From NCBI RefSeq assembly GCF_014529535.1, contig NW_023503941.1, forward strand, positions 5,082,942 through 5,146,941: a stretch of DNA of 64,000 bases. The letters are read 5' to 3'. Both the position numbers and the translations under genes were made by a program. This stretch comes from Bradysia coprophila. Its lineage: Eukaryota; Arthropoda; Insecta; Diptera; Sciaridae. The first letter of the stretch is position 1. Each line of letters starts with the position of its first letter. Positions 10,429 to 22,424 of this stretch are shown here, one piece after another. The notes under the pieces were generated by a model that was given only the letters and a program-made list of their open reading frames with translations, had not been told where the DNA came from and ran no database searches.

Positions 10429-13400
10429 ATGGCTGAAAACGTGAAGGTTATCGTGAGGTGTCGTCCGATGAATAAGAAGGAATGTGACATGAAATGCAAG
10501 GTAAGAAAATACTTTCATTTACATTCGAATTTCGCGCCAGAAAATTTGCAATTGCACCAACCAAAGTATATAAACATTGAAGAAACGCTCAGCGGATCAC
10601 AAACTTTACGGAACCTAGGTTTCGAGTGAATATAGATTTGCTCCAATTAACTGTAAACACGAACTTTGACAACACGAACGATAACGATTTCATCAGCAGA
10701 GATGAACATAACCTAAACGTCAACCAATTTCTTTGTATGAGTCAAACCACATCGAAATTTTCTGTCGTGAAGTGACAGTTTTGACATTTTTGACGGTGTC
10801 ATTTTTGAAATCTGAAAAATTTCGTCATAACCTCAATTTAAAACGTGAACTGAACGCAAAACTTGTCTTAAAACAATTAATCAATTAAGGATACGATAAC
10901 ACTGTAATATTATTCAAAATTAATTGTTTAAAGACAAGTTTTGTGTTCAGTTCACGTTTTCAATTGATTTTGATAAAAATTTTCAGATGTCAATAATGAC
11001 AACGTCAAAAATGTCAATGTCAAAACTGTCACTTCACGACGATTTCGATGAGGTTTGACTCTAAATTCTTCGTTACAATTTTCGTCAACCTGGAAATTGA
11101 TGTTAAAATGCCTTCTGTGGATGAAATTTGACATTTAGAAATGATCTTGGAAAAAACCTATAAGACTTGTATTGTTATGTTGCATCCGTGACGTTTGGCG
11201 TAAAAATGTTGTTGGTACTGCGTTGGTGAGTATTGAGTTTTGGCATGTGTTGCAATCTACAATGAACGTCAAAACAAGGTATGGTCGAATTTCAAACTTT
11301 GCATGGAGTGGAGGACACAGCGATTTCATATAAAGAAACTCACCTCTCATGACCTCACTCACCTCCGGTTTGTATGAATAGACCATACCTGGCTGATACT
11401 TTCATTGACAATCTAGCCAATTGAATTTGTGTCCAACGTTATGAAAAATATATTCACCCGAAACTAGGGTTGCGTGAGCATTTGTGGATTTGCACTACCG
11501 CCAGTGTTTATATACTTTGACGCCAACAAGAAATTGTAATCTTCTTGACCTTGATCCTATATCAGAGGAATGATAAGTAGGTACTTGCTGTTCATTTCGA
11601 ACAAAATATTTTAAAGGTAAATGGTGGAAGCGCGGGGTTTCAGCAACGCACTCCAATAACAGACACAAGAACAGATTGTTTACCAACATAAAAAAACTGA
11701 ATTTATGTGAGAATTTTGGACTACTGCATCGTGGAAGCCTCTTATTCTGTTCTTGTATCTGTTATTGGAGTGCGTTTGTTTCAGGTGTTTTTGAAACTTA
11801 GTTTCTTAATGTTGCACCGTCAAATACTGTTCAAGGTCTTGCATTTGTGCAAGATGAAGTCGTTTTTCACCAAGCAATCTGCGTAACCTTCCTATAAAAA
11901 CCTTAAATTTCACTAGAGCACGCTTGTCAACGTGTAAAAAACAAAAATCAAAACCCACTGAGGCTGTTTACACACAGCAACGTACGTTACGAATTTCTTT
12001 TGTTTATGAACGTCAAATATGACAGAAGAACAAAAGAAATTCGATACGCACGTCGCTGTGCGTAGGGTCAGTCATCACCGTCATTCACTTTTATTTAAAT
12101 CAAGCGATTCACTGTCCCTCTAAAAATGAACTGAATAGCCACACGTAACGATTTCAGACAATAGTTCAGATCGAGGACTGTGCCGTCCACTTGGAAAATC
12201 CAGCCGACAAATCTTCACCCCCAAAAACATTCACTTACGACAGTTCGTACGATAGTAATTCGTCCACTGAAGCCATCTACAATGACATTTGCTACTCATT
12301 AGTTGAGGTAAGGTTAAGCCGAGAATTGATGATAGGAGGCGTTGTGTTGATCGTTGCGGGTAGGCTACTTCGGTTACAACAGAAATTTAAGATTCTGTGG
12401 GATCAGTACAGTGCCTCCTAGTACAGGAAAATCACATGTTTAGTGTGAGAGAAGTGAAACGTGTGGCTGCTATGCTATGTTTCCCTGCATTTACAAACCG
12501 TTTTGATTGATTCTAGAATGTTCTGGAAGGTTACAACGGCACAATATTCGCATATGGCCAAACTGGTTGTGGAAAATCACACACGATGCAAGGACCTGAA
12601 ATAGCGCTCGACAACAAAGATAAACGAGTGCTGGCGCAGCGTGGTTTAATTTCACGTTCGTTCGATCACATTTTCGAAGCGATTTCGGTCAGCACCGGTG
12701 TCCAATATCTTGCTCTAGTCAGTTACCTGGAAATATACAACGAAAATATTCGCGACCTTCTCAATCCGAACGAGAACAGTGCGAATTTGGTGCTGAAAGA
12801 ACAGCCGGGCGAAGGTGTCTGTGTACAAAATCTGTCAACGCATGCCGTGCACAATGCAACGGACTGCGAACGATTGCTGGCTATTGGCACAAAGAACCGG
12901 ATAGTCGGTGCAACACTCATGAATGCGACCAGTTCGCGTTCCCATTCGATATTTACGATAAGCTTGGAACAGATCTCAACGAATGTCGACAATGATAGAC
13001 AAATGGGCGGCGACGCTGTGTCTATTAAGAAGGGAAAATTGAATTTGGTTGATTTGGCCGGATCGGAAAGACAAAATAAGACTGGGGCGACCGGTGATCG
13101 GTTAAAAGAGGCAACTAAAATCAATTTGTCATTGTCGGCGTTGGGTAACGTTATATCGGCGTTGGTTGATGGAAAGACGAAACATGTGCCATATCGAGAT
13201 TCGAAATTGACGAGACTGTTACAGGTAAGTGAGACGTGAGGCTACGATAAAAGAGTTGTGTATGTACACGTCTTACTGGTAGAACTAGTAAAATTGTAGT
13301 TAGAGCTCCTCTGCGAACTTCGTGGAAAGCTTTCAAATCTTTGTCCAATCCTATGAATTCTTGAATTCCAAGAACGCCTTCGAAGAGATTCACAATTCCT

Positions 13401-16400
13401 TGCCTTGGAAAAGACACAGGTCTCTAGTTTAAAAGTTTGCAACCACCAAGAAGAGCTTTTATTCGACAGAACAGCTTTCACTCAACAGAAGAGCTTTCAC
13501 TCGACAGAAGAGCTTTCACTCGACAGAAGAGCTTTCATTCGCCAAGGAAGCTTTTATTCGACAGAAGAGCTTTACTCGACAGAAGAGCTTTCACTCAACA
13601 GAAGCGCTTACATTTGACAGAATAGAATTCACTCAACAGAAGCGCTTTCATTCAACAGAAGCGCTTTCACTCAACAGAAGCGCTTTCACTCAACAGAAGC
13701 GCTTTCACTCAACAGAAGTGCTTTCATTCAACAGAAACGCTTTCACTCAACAGAAGCGCTTTCACTCAACAGAAGCGCTTTCACTCAACAGAAGCGCTTT
13801 CACTCAACAGAAGCGCTTTCACTCAACAAAAGCGCTTTCACTCAACAGAAGCGCTTTCACTCAACAGAAGCGCTTTCACTCAACAGAAGAGTTTGCACTT
13901 TACGGAAAAGCTTTCATTCGACAGAAGTGTTTCCATCAATGGAAGAGCTTCCATCAATGGAAGAGCTTCCATCAATGGAAGAGCTTCCATCAATGGAAGA
14001 GCTTCCATCAATGGAAGAGCTTCCATCAATGGAAGAGCTTCCATCAATGGAAGAGCTTCCATCAATGGAAGAGCTTCCATCAATGGAAGAGCTTCCATCA
14101 ATGGAAGAGCTTCCATCAATGGAAGAGCTTCCATCAATGGAAGAGCTTCCATCAATGGAAGAGCTTCCATCAATGGAAGAGCTTCCATCAATGGAAGAGC
14201 TTCCATCAATGGAAGAGCTTCCATCAATGGAAGAGCTTCCATCAATGGAAGAGCTTCCATCAATGGAAGAGCTTCCATCAATGGAAGAGCTTCCATCAAT
14301 GGAAGAGCTTCCATCAATGGAAGAGCTTCCATCAATGGAAGAGCTTCCATCAATGGAAGAGCTTCCATCAATGGAAGAGCTTCCATCAATGGAAGAGCTT
14401 CCATCAATGGAAGAGCTTCCATCAATGGAAGAGCTTCCATCAATGGAAGAGCTTTTCCTCAATGGAAGAGCTTCCATCAATGGAAGAGCTTTTCCTCAAT
14501 GGAAGAGCTTTTCCTCAATGGAAGAGCTTTTCCTCAATGGAATAGCTTTTTCTCAATGGAAAAGCATTCCCTCAATAGATAGCTTTGACTCAACAGGAAG
14601 AGCTTTCTGTCACAGAAACTCCCAGAAAGTAGTAGACTTCCTAAGCAGGTTAAAAATATCTTACTATTCCAGGACTCATTGGGCGGTAATACGAAAACGT
14701 TGATGATTGCCTGCATATCACCTGCTGCATACAATTACGACGAAACCCTTTCCACACTTCGGTACGCGAGTCGTGCAAAAAATATTCACAACAAACCGAA
14801 AATCAACGAAGATCCCAAAGACGCTATTCTGCGAGAATACCAGCAAGAGATTATGAAACTGAAACAAATGCTGAATGGCGGATACAGTGTGAATGAGGGC
14901 AATGTGTCCAGCGAATGGTTGAATGAGGAGAAAATGAAACTGAAGACCATGTATGATGCTGAGACGGAGCGACTGAAACGAGAACATGAAATGCAGCGAA
15001 AGGAAAAAGAAGATCTGGTTCGAGGTAAGAAGTAATTGGGAGTGAGGTACATGCATGTACGATTGCATGAAACTATGATCTGGGCCCATAACCTGTTGGA
15101 ATTCGAATCACAATTTTTTCTTTAGACATGGAGCAGCTTAAACTGCACTACGAAAACCAATTGACGTCCCTAAGTCAAAAGGTTGCCGAGCCGAACAACA
15201 ACAGTGAGCACTTCAACAATCGCAATTTGGTGGACTCAATACACAATCACGAAAAGGAGACAATCAATATCAAAGGTGATCTGATTGGCGGAGAACGGGC
15301 CAACGATGTACAATTGAAGGAAAAGCATAAACGGAAAAAGCAGGCGGCTGAGAAACGAATGAGGTAAAATCCAATTACACAAAAAAATGACGTTCGCCTC
15401 TCATGGATCGGTTTTAGTGCGCTGGCAAATGCTTTAAATCGGATAGGACAGACTGAAGACCGAGATATTCTTCAGGGTCACTACAGCAGTATTCAACAGG
15501 AACTACAGGTTAAAACGGACGCATTGAAGTCCCAACGACAAAAGGTAAAACGCTCCGTCCGAGAAGATGCAGAAATAAATAGACTGAGCATGTCTGTCCC
15601 TTTGCCATAAGGTTCGTGCCTTGGAACGGGAAGTATCCGACCTACAATCCGAATTTCAATTAGACCGGGCCGACTATCTGGAAACCATTCGACGCATGGA
15701 TAAAAATATGAAATTCTACCAGCAACTGATCGATAAGGCACTTCCGTTACTGCGTCGCGACGGAAGATTTTGGGATGTCGATGCCATCAAAGCCGATGCG
15801 GTGTGGAATGACGATTTGGGAAAGTGGAAATTACCCGAAAATTCGATGATAAAGTTGAAACTTCCGCCAGCTGGTAAGATCATTCATTCCGGATCTAAGA
15901 GTAATTATACCTAGAGAGGAAATTTCGAACAAAATTACGTAAAATATGTGGTCCCAACATGAAATACGAAATGTTTATTTGTATGTGTGTTTGCCCTCTT
16001 AATTAAGAGGGCAAATTGAACTATCAAAAGCGAAATAGCGTCAACGCATGCATGTATTGGTGTAAAATTATGCGAAATATGTATCTTATACAAACTGATG
16101 TTGGGACCACATTTCGTCGTACAAATTTCCCCTCTAGGTATAATTACTCTAAGTTCCGGATACTCATCATAGTTCCCATCATCTCTCGCTTATCATCAAG
16201 ATCTCCATTCATTTCGGCAACCATACCAAGCATGCGCACATTTCACACATCTCACTCGTTGCATTTCGTTAATTCCGTTCATCTCAAAGTGGATCCGAAA
16301 CAACAAAATGGTCGGGAGAAAAGTTCGTCGTTAACGGCGCCGGGACGCTTGGAACGATCATCGAGTCAATCATTTAAACATTCATCACATGCAAACGTGT

Positions 16401-19400
16401 CTAGCACGACTGTAGAAAACGGTGGTGACGGACCGAATGAGGAATGTGATTCGAATTTGTTAATCAAGGTGACTAAGTTTTCCGGGTTGGTTTTGCTTAT
16501 ATTGAGTGAGTGTGTGGGAGTGGCTTGGTGTGATGGCTTTGCTTTTGTAATTCAGCGATGCGAGTTTTTGTTTCTGCCGAAGTTCTCTATTCAATACAAT
16601 AACCATTAGACCAACTAAGCCACGAGCAATTTTGCATTGACGGTATCGATAACGTCTAACCAAAAAAATTAACTCCAGCAACACATAACAACGCGAAGGA
16701 GACCTAATTCAAATTTTTGTTTTGTTCTTCTGTCAAGTTTGACAGTACAACAATAGAACATTTTGAATTAGGCGCCCTTCCCGTTGCTGCCTGTAGCCTT
16801 CCTGCAAAGCGGTTATAATGAAAAGAAGTCTTCTAAATGACTGACGTAGGCAAATCTCAATGACAGCTTTGAATCGCCTAAATGTAGGCATGCCGTTCGA
16901 TAGTCTGCGATGAAAGCTTTCGTTCACGTTAAACGTTTTTCGTATAACTCTCTCTTTTATGCTACGAGAAGGTCCTGCAGTCAATCGCAAAATATTTATT
17001 TCCTTATTTCCGGTGAGTGAGTCTTTGGTGTGAAACACAATTTTGGTTTATTGATTGTGTGTGCGTGTGCGTGTTTCGAACATCACCTCTATCTCTCCAT
17101 AAAACATTTAATCATCCGGAGTGTAAGACAACACTACTTTCGAACGCAACTTGACGAAAAGAAAACCATTCAACAAGATCTTAAACGATTTAAAGAAAGT
17201 ACCATGCCACAACCACCGACATCAGCGCCGGCAGCATCCACAAACAGTAGCACGTTCCATCCCATTAAGAAAATGCAGAGACAAGTCAGCCAAAGTTTGA
17301 TTGGTGAAGAGGTATTTAAAGCGATTGCTTTTCTTTTGTGTTACGTTTTTTGGTACTGAAATTAGTAGTAGTTGAAGTAGTAGATTCTATGAGTAGCACT
17401 TTCTATTTTATCTTGTTTGGCTTTCTTAAAATCTAGTTGAGATAGTTGAAATTCGGAAAAATTGAATGAAAATTAATTTTTGCCTCGATCAAAACGAACA
17501 GAAACTTCAACGATCCGATGGTAAGGATATAGCTGTGTCATATTTTCGACCAAGGCGAGCAGTCGAACTGATACAACAAAGCCGAGTCATTAATAACTGG
17601 AAAGGTATGTTAATCGCGCTGTTCGTACGGAATTAAGTGAGAAAAATTCTTTTAATGAAAGTCTGAAAACTGAGATTGGAAATAACATATGCGGGCGGTA
17701 CGTAAAGTACATAGGGAAGTTAGCAAGCGTGCATTAGGTATACGCTTTTTCAAATCTTTATAAGCCACACATCCATGATACTTCGGCTCAATTGCACTTC
17801 GAATCTATAGAAGAATAAAAAAAAACGAGCCATCAGAACAGTCGGAGCGTTTGCTGCGACTGAGCCCCGTACGAACCCGTATATCTATTGCGCCAAAGGC
17901 TCTCTACCAGGCAAAAGTTGACCGATGTTTAAACGTCGGATTTGTTCCTTACATCCGCCGCTTGTACAATGACAACAAATGAATGAGCGTGATATGGATT
18001 TTGATTGTGCGCAAAATTTTTTGAAAACAAATAATTTTTGTGGAAACTTTTTTATTTTTATTTTTTTTAGGTATTTCAGGCTTTAGGTGATGAGGGCGAT
18101 ATATATTTGATCTTTCTTTGACGTTTTACTTATTTTGTGTGAAGTGCCTTGTACATTTAGTTTCAAACTTCACACAAAATAAGTAAAACGTCGATGAAAG
18201 ATCAAACATATATCACCCTAATTACCTAAAGCCTGAAATACCTAAAAAAAAAAAAAATTAAACAATCTCCACAAAAATTATTTGCGTTTTCAAAAATTTT
18301 TGCGCACAATAAAAATCCATATCACGCTCATTCATTTGTTGTCATTGTACAAGCGGCGGATGTAAGGAACGAATCCGACTTTTAAAAATCGGTCAACTTT
18401 TGCCTGGTAGAGAGCATTTGATTGCGTACGTGACCCTAGTGCGTCTGTCACCCTACTTTGACCGTAGACCTATTGCACCCGTAAACGTAGTTGAAGTCAA
18501 ATTATAATGAAATGTGTACATCTTAGAAATTGCGCATAGCGCAATTACGAAGCCCCGTACGACGTTCCTTTCAAATGTTCCACAAATTTCAAGTTGACCT
18601 AAAATTTTAATTTATTGAGAGGCCTAAGCCCTAGTTACGGCCTTAGTCCAACGACCCAAATTTATTTTTTTTCCAACTACATTCTATTCGGCCTTCGATT
18701 ACCTTCTAAATGAAACAAAAATTACGAAAGACGGATGAAATTTACTCGAGTTATATGTAAAATACACATAGGGCCGAGTAGCGGGCTTAGTCCAACGACC
18801 CAAATTTTGATTTGTTTCAACAACATTCTATTCGGTGTTCAACTACCTTTTAAATGAAAAAAAAATTAGGAAAATCGGATGAAATTTACTCGAGTTATAT
18901 GCAAAATACACTTAGGGCCGAGTAGCGGCCTTAGTCCCAGGACCCAAATTTTAAATTTTTTTCCACAACATTCTATTCTGTGTTCAATTACATTTTAAAT
19001 GAAACAAAAATTAGGAAAAAGGGATGAAATTTACTCGAGTTATATGCAAAATACACTTAGGGCCGAGTAGCGGCCTTAATCCAAGGACCCAAATTTATTT
19101 TTTTTCCACAACATTCTATTCGGTGTTCGATTACCTTTCAAATGAAACAAAATTTAGGAAAATCGGATCAAATTTACTCGAGTTATATGCAAAATACACT
19201 TAGGGCCGAGGAGCGGCCTCAGTCCAAGAACCCAAATTTTAAACATTTTTCTCACCACATTCTATTCGGTATTCAATTACCTTTCATATAAGACAAAAAC
19301 TAGCAAAATTGGATGATATTTACTCGATCTATACGCAAAATACACTTAGGGCCGAGGAGCGGCCTCGTCCAAGGACCCAAATTTAAAACGTTTTTCGCCA

Positions 19401-22153
19401 CATTATATTCGGGCTTCGATTACCTTTCAAATGAAACAAAAATTACGAAAAAAGGATGAAATTTACTCGAGTTCTATGTAAAATACACTTAGGGCCGAGT
19501 AGCCTTTCACTTCTAGGGCCCTAACTCACGGTCCATTCACCCGATTTTAATAAACTTTTTTTTCCTGGATCGGTATCGACAATACCTATCTTTTGCCGTT
19601 TCATTTGCATTTCCATCGTTTTTTTTTTGCCGTAAATATCCCCAAAAGACCTTAAAGCACTGAGGCGGCCCTAACTCACGAAGGGCCGACCCAAATATGC
19701 CCATCTTCGAACTTAGCCTCACTATTTTGACTATCTTTCAGGCAAATTTTTTTTTTTGAAATCGGATTTGATTTACTTAAGATATCGACGTGACGGACAG
19801 ACAGACGGACAGACAAAATTTTTATTGCGGATTCGTTATCTATGAACATAGGCAAACACTTTGCCCTTACCGTCTGCTTCGAATTCCATCAATTACACGC
19901 GGCATCGTATTCCTATAAGCCCCTTTGTACTTCGTACGGGGCTAAAAACCCCAAGGCGCATGGGTATGTGTGACTGGTATGGCCTATGAAGATTTGAAAA
20001 ACGTTCGTACGTACATCCGTATGCTTCACAACGCACTGACCACAAGTTAGCAAGTTCGGTGATGAACTGAAGTTTCATTTCAATTATGATTCGCTTGAGT
20101 TGTTCATGTGCAAAATGGTATAATGTTCGCAGAGCAATGTATATCAGTACCACTGTCGTCATTAACTGAAAGTCCGGGCTGCTATGTCATCTCGCTCGCT
20201 AGGGAGTTTTAATGTATTTTGTCGATTGTATGTGTCATCGTTTCCGAACTAAATTTTTTTTTGGTTCCATGAACCTAAATACCGGTTTTTCCATAAAACT
20301 TCAAACTTAGATATCTTCGTCAAATCTGAAGATTCTGAAAGGTAGGATCAATAGAACAGTATTTTTGTCAAGGGTCTGGAACAGTTCGGGCTATGTAAGA
20401 TTCCTGAAAAAGTGTCCCAACAAAACTTTAAGACTGATTTCTCTCTGGTTATTTTTAAATTAAATTAAAGCTGATCTCAAGCCCTATCAACAATAGCTGG
20501 CCGATCTCTCACATGTCAGAGGATCGAGAGCCTCAGCTCTAGGAAAGATATGTACTTTCCTAAAAAATTTATTCTTCCGGAAAAAGTCAGAATTGACTAA
20601 CGCTTCGAAGGATGTCAACTATTTTTGCTTTAAAAATCGCAAGACCATGAATGATCTGCAACTATATGACTATCCCTGAGGCTATTCCTACACGCATCCC
20701 GAAGCTAGAACTGACGGATAACTCAAGCACTTATATCATTTCTGTAGTTTCAGAAGGTCCACTTTCTTCCCAGCTCTAGAACTCAAGGATAGAAAGTATT
20801 TCAATCAGTTTGTGACCTTTCTCTTGCACTTGGAGAAAGTTTAAGGTGTCCAAAGGTCATCTACCAGAATTCCATCTCTCCAGAAGCTTTTTTGAACTTG
20901 CTTCTGGATTTGAAGTCTCTAGTATTCCATAGTTCCTTAGGGTCCGTCTTTTTTTCTGTTCTAGAACTAGAACTCAAGGACGATAAACTTTTCCATCTGT
21001 TTTCTTGAGCTACAAAATTTTTTGTATTTCCAGTTGTGGTAGAGATATTTCGCTTAAATTTTCAACGGAAAATCGAATCTCATACTAAAGTGATGATCAT
21101 TGCTATTTCCTATGTGCGGGTTACCCTGTGCTCAGTCCGATTATTTGTCTCTCAGCCAAACGTTTTGAAAATTGAAACATTCCTTTTCGTCATCACACAG
21201 GCAATGCAAATTGGGCAACGCCGGTAACAAATCGAGCGTTAATCTCACAACCATTTCTACCAACACCAACCAGTCAACGGCAGTCAGGACAGCTTCCATT
21301 AAGCAAAACATGGTGTGGTCCACCGACACAGTCCCTTCTCATATCCGCGAATCGAGACTCATTGGTGCACGATCAGTGGATACCGAACAATGGTAATTAA
21401 GTCAGTGTATGCATGATTGTATAGTAGATACACCTCTGGGAAAATTCGTGGATTTGGGAACTTCGTCGGTAACTTTTAGGTACGGATTTTGTGATAGAAT
21501 TGTGTGTGTTAGAACAAATGTTGCTGGGTTGCCCAGGCCAATGCTTATTCGGTTGGGAAGATGTTCATTTCGAATCCTTTCTGCAAAGTTTACCAAATTT
21601 TGATCAAGGTTCTGAGTTGATCACGAAGGGGGTGAACCACAAATTTTGCCAATTTAACCTGTTCTTTTAGAACCTTGGTTTCACCCTTGGTTTCTGTTCG
21701 CTGATGTCACGTCATTCTGACTGTGTCGAGCAGACCGAACTGGTTTAACAGAGTGTTTTGAGCGTGTAAGAGCTCAAAATGTCAGAAACTCGACAGCTCG
21801 TTTCATGAAGTAGCTCAAACTAAAAATGTTGTAACCGATGACGGTAGAGACAACCGATCAGTAAGCCGGACGAAAACTTTTTATTGATGAGGAGTTCTCT
21901 TTCTTTCAAGTCTTCAAATGCCCCTGAAGCTTAAATGCAATGAATATGCACCTCCTGGTTCTTAGTTCCCAAAGAACAGATAGTTTACGCTCAAAACGGA
22001 AAATCCAATTTTCTTCCAACAGATGATTCACAGCTGATATCAGAGAATCTAAGCCAACAAAAGCATCGACCACAAGCTGCAACAGCTGGACGTAGTAGAA
22101 ATTTATCGATGGTACTCAATGATGTGGAGGACGATCAATCGACAGTTTCGTGA
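10429..22153 (+). CDS. Kinesin-2 motor protein, KIF17/OSM-3 type (about 12 exons)
   Basis: Plus-end microtubule motor of the homodimeric kinesin-2 class, which works in intraflagellar and ciliary or dendritic transport. Exons I can define: 10429-10500, 12158-12307, 12517-13224, 14673-15024, 15126-15363, 15418-15544, 15612-15873, 16290-16468, about 17120-17311, 17502-17604, 21201-21392, 22023-22153. All but the 16468/17120 junction keep frame with GT-AG borders. The protein is about 900 residues. It opens [15 protein letters not shown] and carries the P-loop GQTGCGKS (Cys where Ser or Thr is usual), switch [10 protein letters not shown] and switch [10 protein letters not shown]. The neck reads [20 protein letters not shown], typical of KIF17 rather than KIF3. 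Charged coiled coil follows (about 15000-15870), then a conserved tail segment with [10 protein letters not shown] and [20 protein letters not shown]. Possible AATAAA signals lie at 22296-22301 and 22363-22368. The exon 8-9 join is unresolved: the obvious donor is phase 0 and the visible acceptors are phase 2, so a small exon may be missing. Confidence 0.9.
10735..11065. mobile_element. MITE-like inverted repeat in kinesin intron 1
   Basis: TGAGTCAAACCACATCGAAA at about 10738 with the following GTCGTGAAGTGACAGTTTTGACA is mirrored by TGTCAAAACTGTCACTTCAC and TCGATGAGGTTTGACT ending about 11060. Inner arms (AAACGTGAACTGAACGCAAAACTTGTCTT) are also mirrored near 10930-10960. No coding capacity. 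Confidence 0.6.
11481..11785. mobile_element. Inverted repeat in kinesin intron 1
   Basis: CGCACTCCAATAACAGACAC at about 11650 is mirrored by CTGTTATTGGAGTGCGTTTG ending near 11778. The left part, around 11483-11520, is a degenerate terminus of the TATATAAACACTGAAGG family. A separate short hairpin occurs at about 11965-12065 (CAGCAACGTACGTTACGAAT and its complement). Confidence 0.5.
13437..13925. repeat. Minisatellite in kinesin intron 3, about 20-bp unit
   Basis: Roughly two dozen copies of a TTTCACTCAACAGAAGCGC-type unit of 19-21 bp, less regular at the left (AGAAGAGCTTTCACTCGAC variants) and more regular after 13620. It lies entirely between the donor at 13225 and the acceptor at 14672, so it is intronic. 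The open frames across it are a by-product of repetition. Confidence 0.85.
13929..14580. repeat. Minisatellite in kinesin intron 3, exact 18-bp unit
   Basis: About 29 near-identical tandem copies of CATCAATGGAAGAGCTTC, then degenerate copies with TTTTCCTCAATGGAAGAGC to about 14580. Because 18 is a multiple of three, several frames on both strands stay open over more than 500 bp and mimic repetitive proteins. The unit shares GAAGAGCTT with the neighbouring 20-bp array, so one probably arose from the other. It ends about 90 bp before the exon 4 acceptor. Confidence 0.9.
15886..16160. mobile_element. MITE in kinesin intron 7
   Basis: CCGGATCTAAGAGTAATTAT and the adjacent ACCTAGAG at 15889-15916 are mirrored by CCTCTAGGTATAATTACTCT at 16131-16150 and TTCCGG near 16157. 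The inner GTGGTCCCAACAT is mirrored by ATGTTGGGACCAC. The element starts about 13 bp after the exon 7 donor. A related scrap with AAATTACGAACAAAATTACA occurs near 26249. Confidence 0.65.
17893..18420. mobile_element. Nested 528-bp inverted-repeat element with 6-bp target duplication
   Basis: The arms CTCTCTACCAGGCAAAAGTTGACCG (left, from 17893) and its complement (right, to 18420) fold back over most of the length. ATTGCG flanks both sides (17887-17892 and 18421-18426). In copy B the same host sequence is uninterrupted, with a single ATTGCG at 57559-57564, so the insertion is demonstrated within this window. A diverged relative lies at about 56335-57358. Confidence 0.85.
18600..19510. repeat. 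Tandem array of about 146-bp units, copy A
   Basis: About six units, each running roughly from GGGCCGAGTAGCGGCCTTAG through CATTCTATTCGG and GATGAAATTTACTCGAGTTA to AAAATACACTTA. Units begin near 18771, 18913, 19053, 19201, 19351 and 19490. Units diverge noticeably, more than those of copy B. Confidence 0.85.
19950..21200. other. Rest of kinesin intron 10, nothing recognised
   Basis: Intronic AT-rich sequence between the long element and exon 11. It has only short frames and no clear repeats. Confidence 0.5.
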
Positions 22154-22424
22154 TAATAATTTGGAAAAAACAACATTCCGTTCGGATGAAAATGGTTTTG
22201 GATATGACATCAAAGTTTCACCTTCGTTTTGGGTTTGGTTTTCGTTTTCGGCATAAAATGTTTAACTACCGTTGTACCTTACAGTAAATTGTAAAAATAA
22301 AAAAAAAACTTTCGTCAAAATGTGATTCTTTTGGTATGTAAACTTGATAGAAATATACGATAAATAAAGGCAGAGAGGTTATGTTTAGAGCAGAGAATTT
22401 TTTTGTGGGTCAAATTCTTGGGCA

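Larger units (their letters stand above)
17824..19947. mobile_element. Long non-autonomous element, copy A, in kinesin intron 10
   Basis: The copy shares left flank sequence AACGAGCCATCAGAACAGTC and right end TTCGTACGGGGCTAAAAACC with copy B at 57.5-59.7 kb. Near the ends are 13-bp inverted repeats, AGCCCCGTACGAA (17863-17875) and TTCGTACGGGGCT (19931-19943). The interior holds a tandem array of about 140-148-bp units and, near the right end, a GACGGACA-type microsatellite (about 19790-19815). No transposase is visible. Another insertion is nested at 17893-18420. Confidence 0.7.

Noticed and set aside
12723..13124. 133-codon - strand frame in the kinesin motor region
   Set aside because: Antisense shadow of kinesin exon 3.
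13718..14703. Several long + and - strand frames (up to 275 codons) of FHQWKS, PSMEEL, INGRAS and similar repeats
   Set aside because: They are translations of the intronic 18- and 20-bp minisatellites, open because the unit length is divisible by three, and lie between a good donor and acceptor of the kinesin gene.
16016..16289. 5' two thirds of a 197-codon frame
   Set aside because: Only the part from 16290 belongs to a kinesin exon; the rest is MITE sequence and intron read-through.
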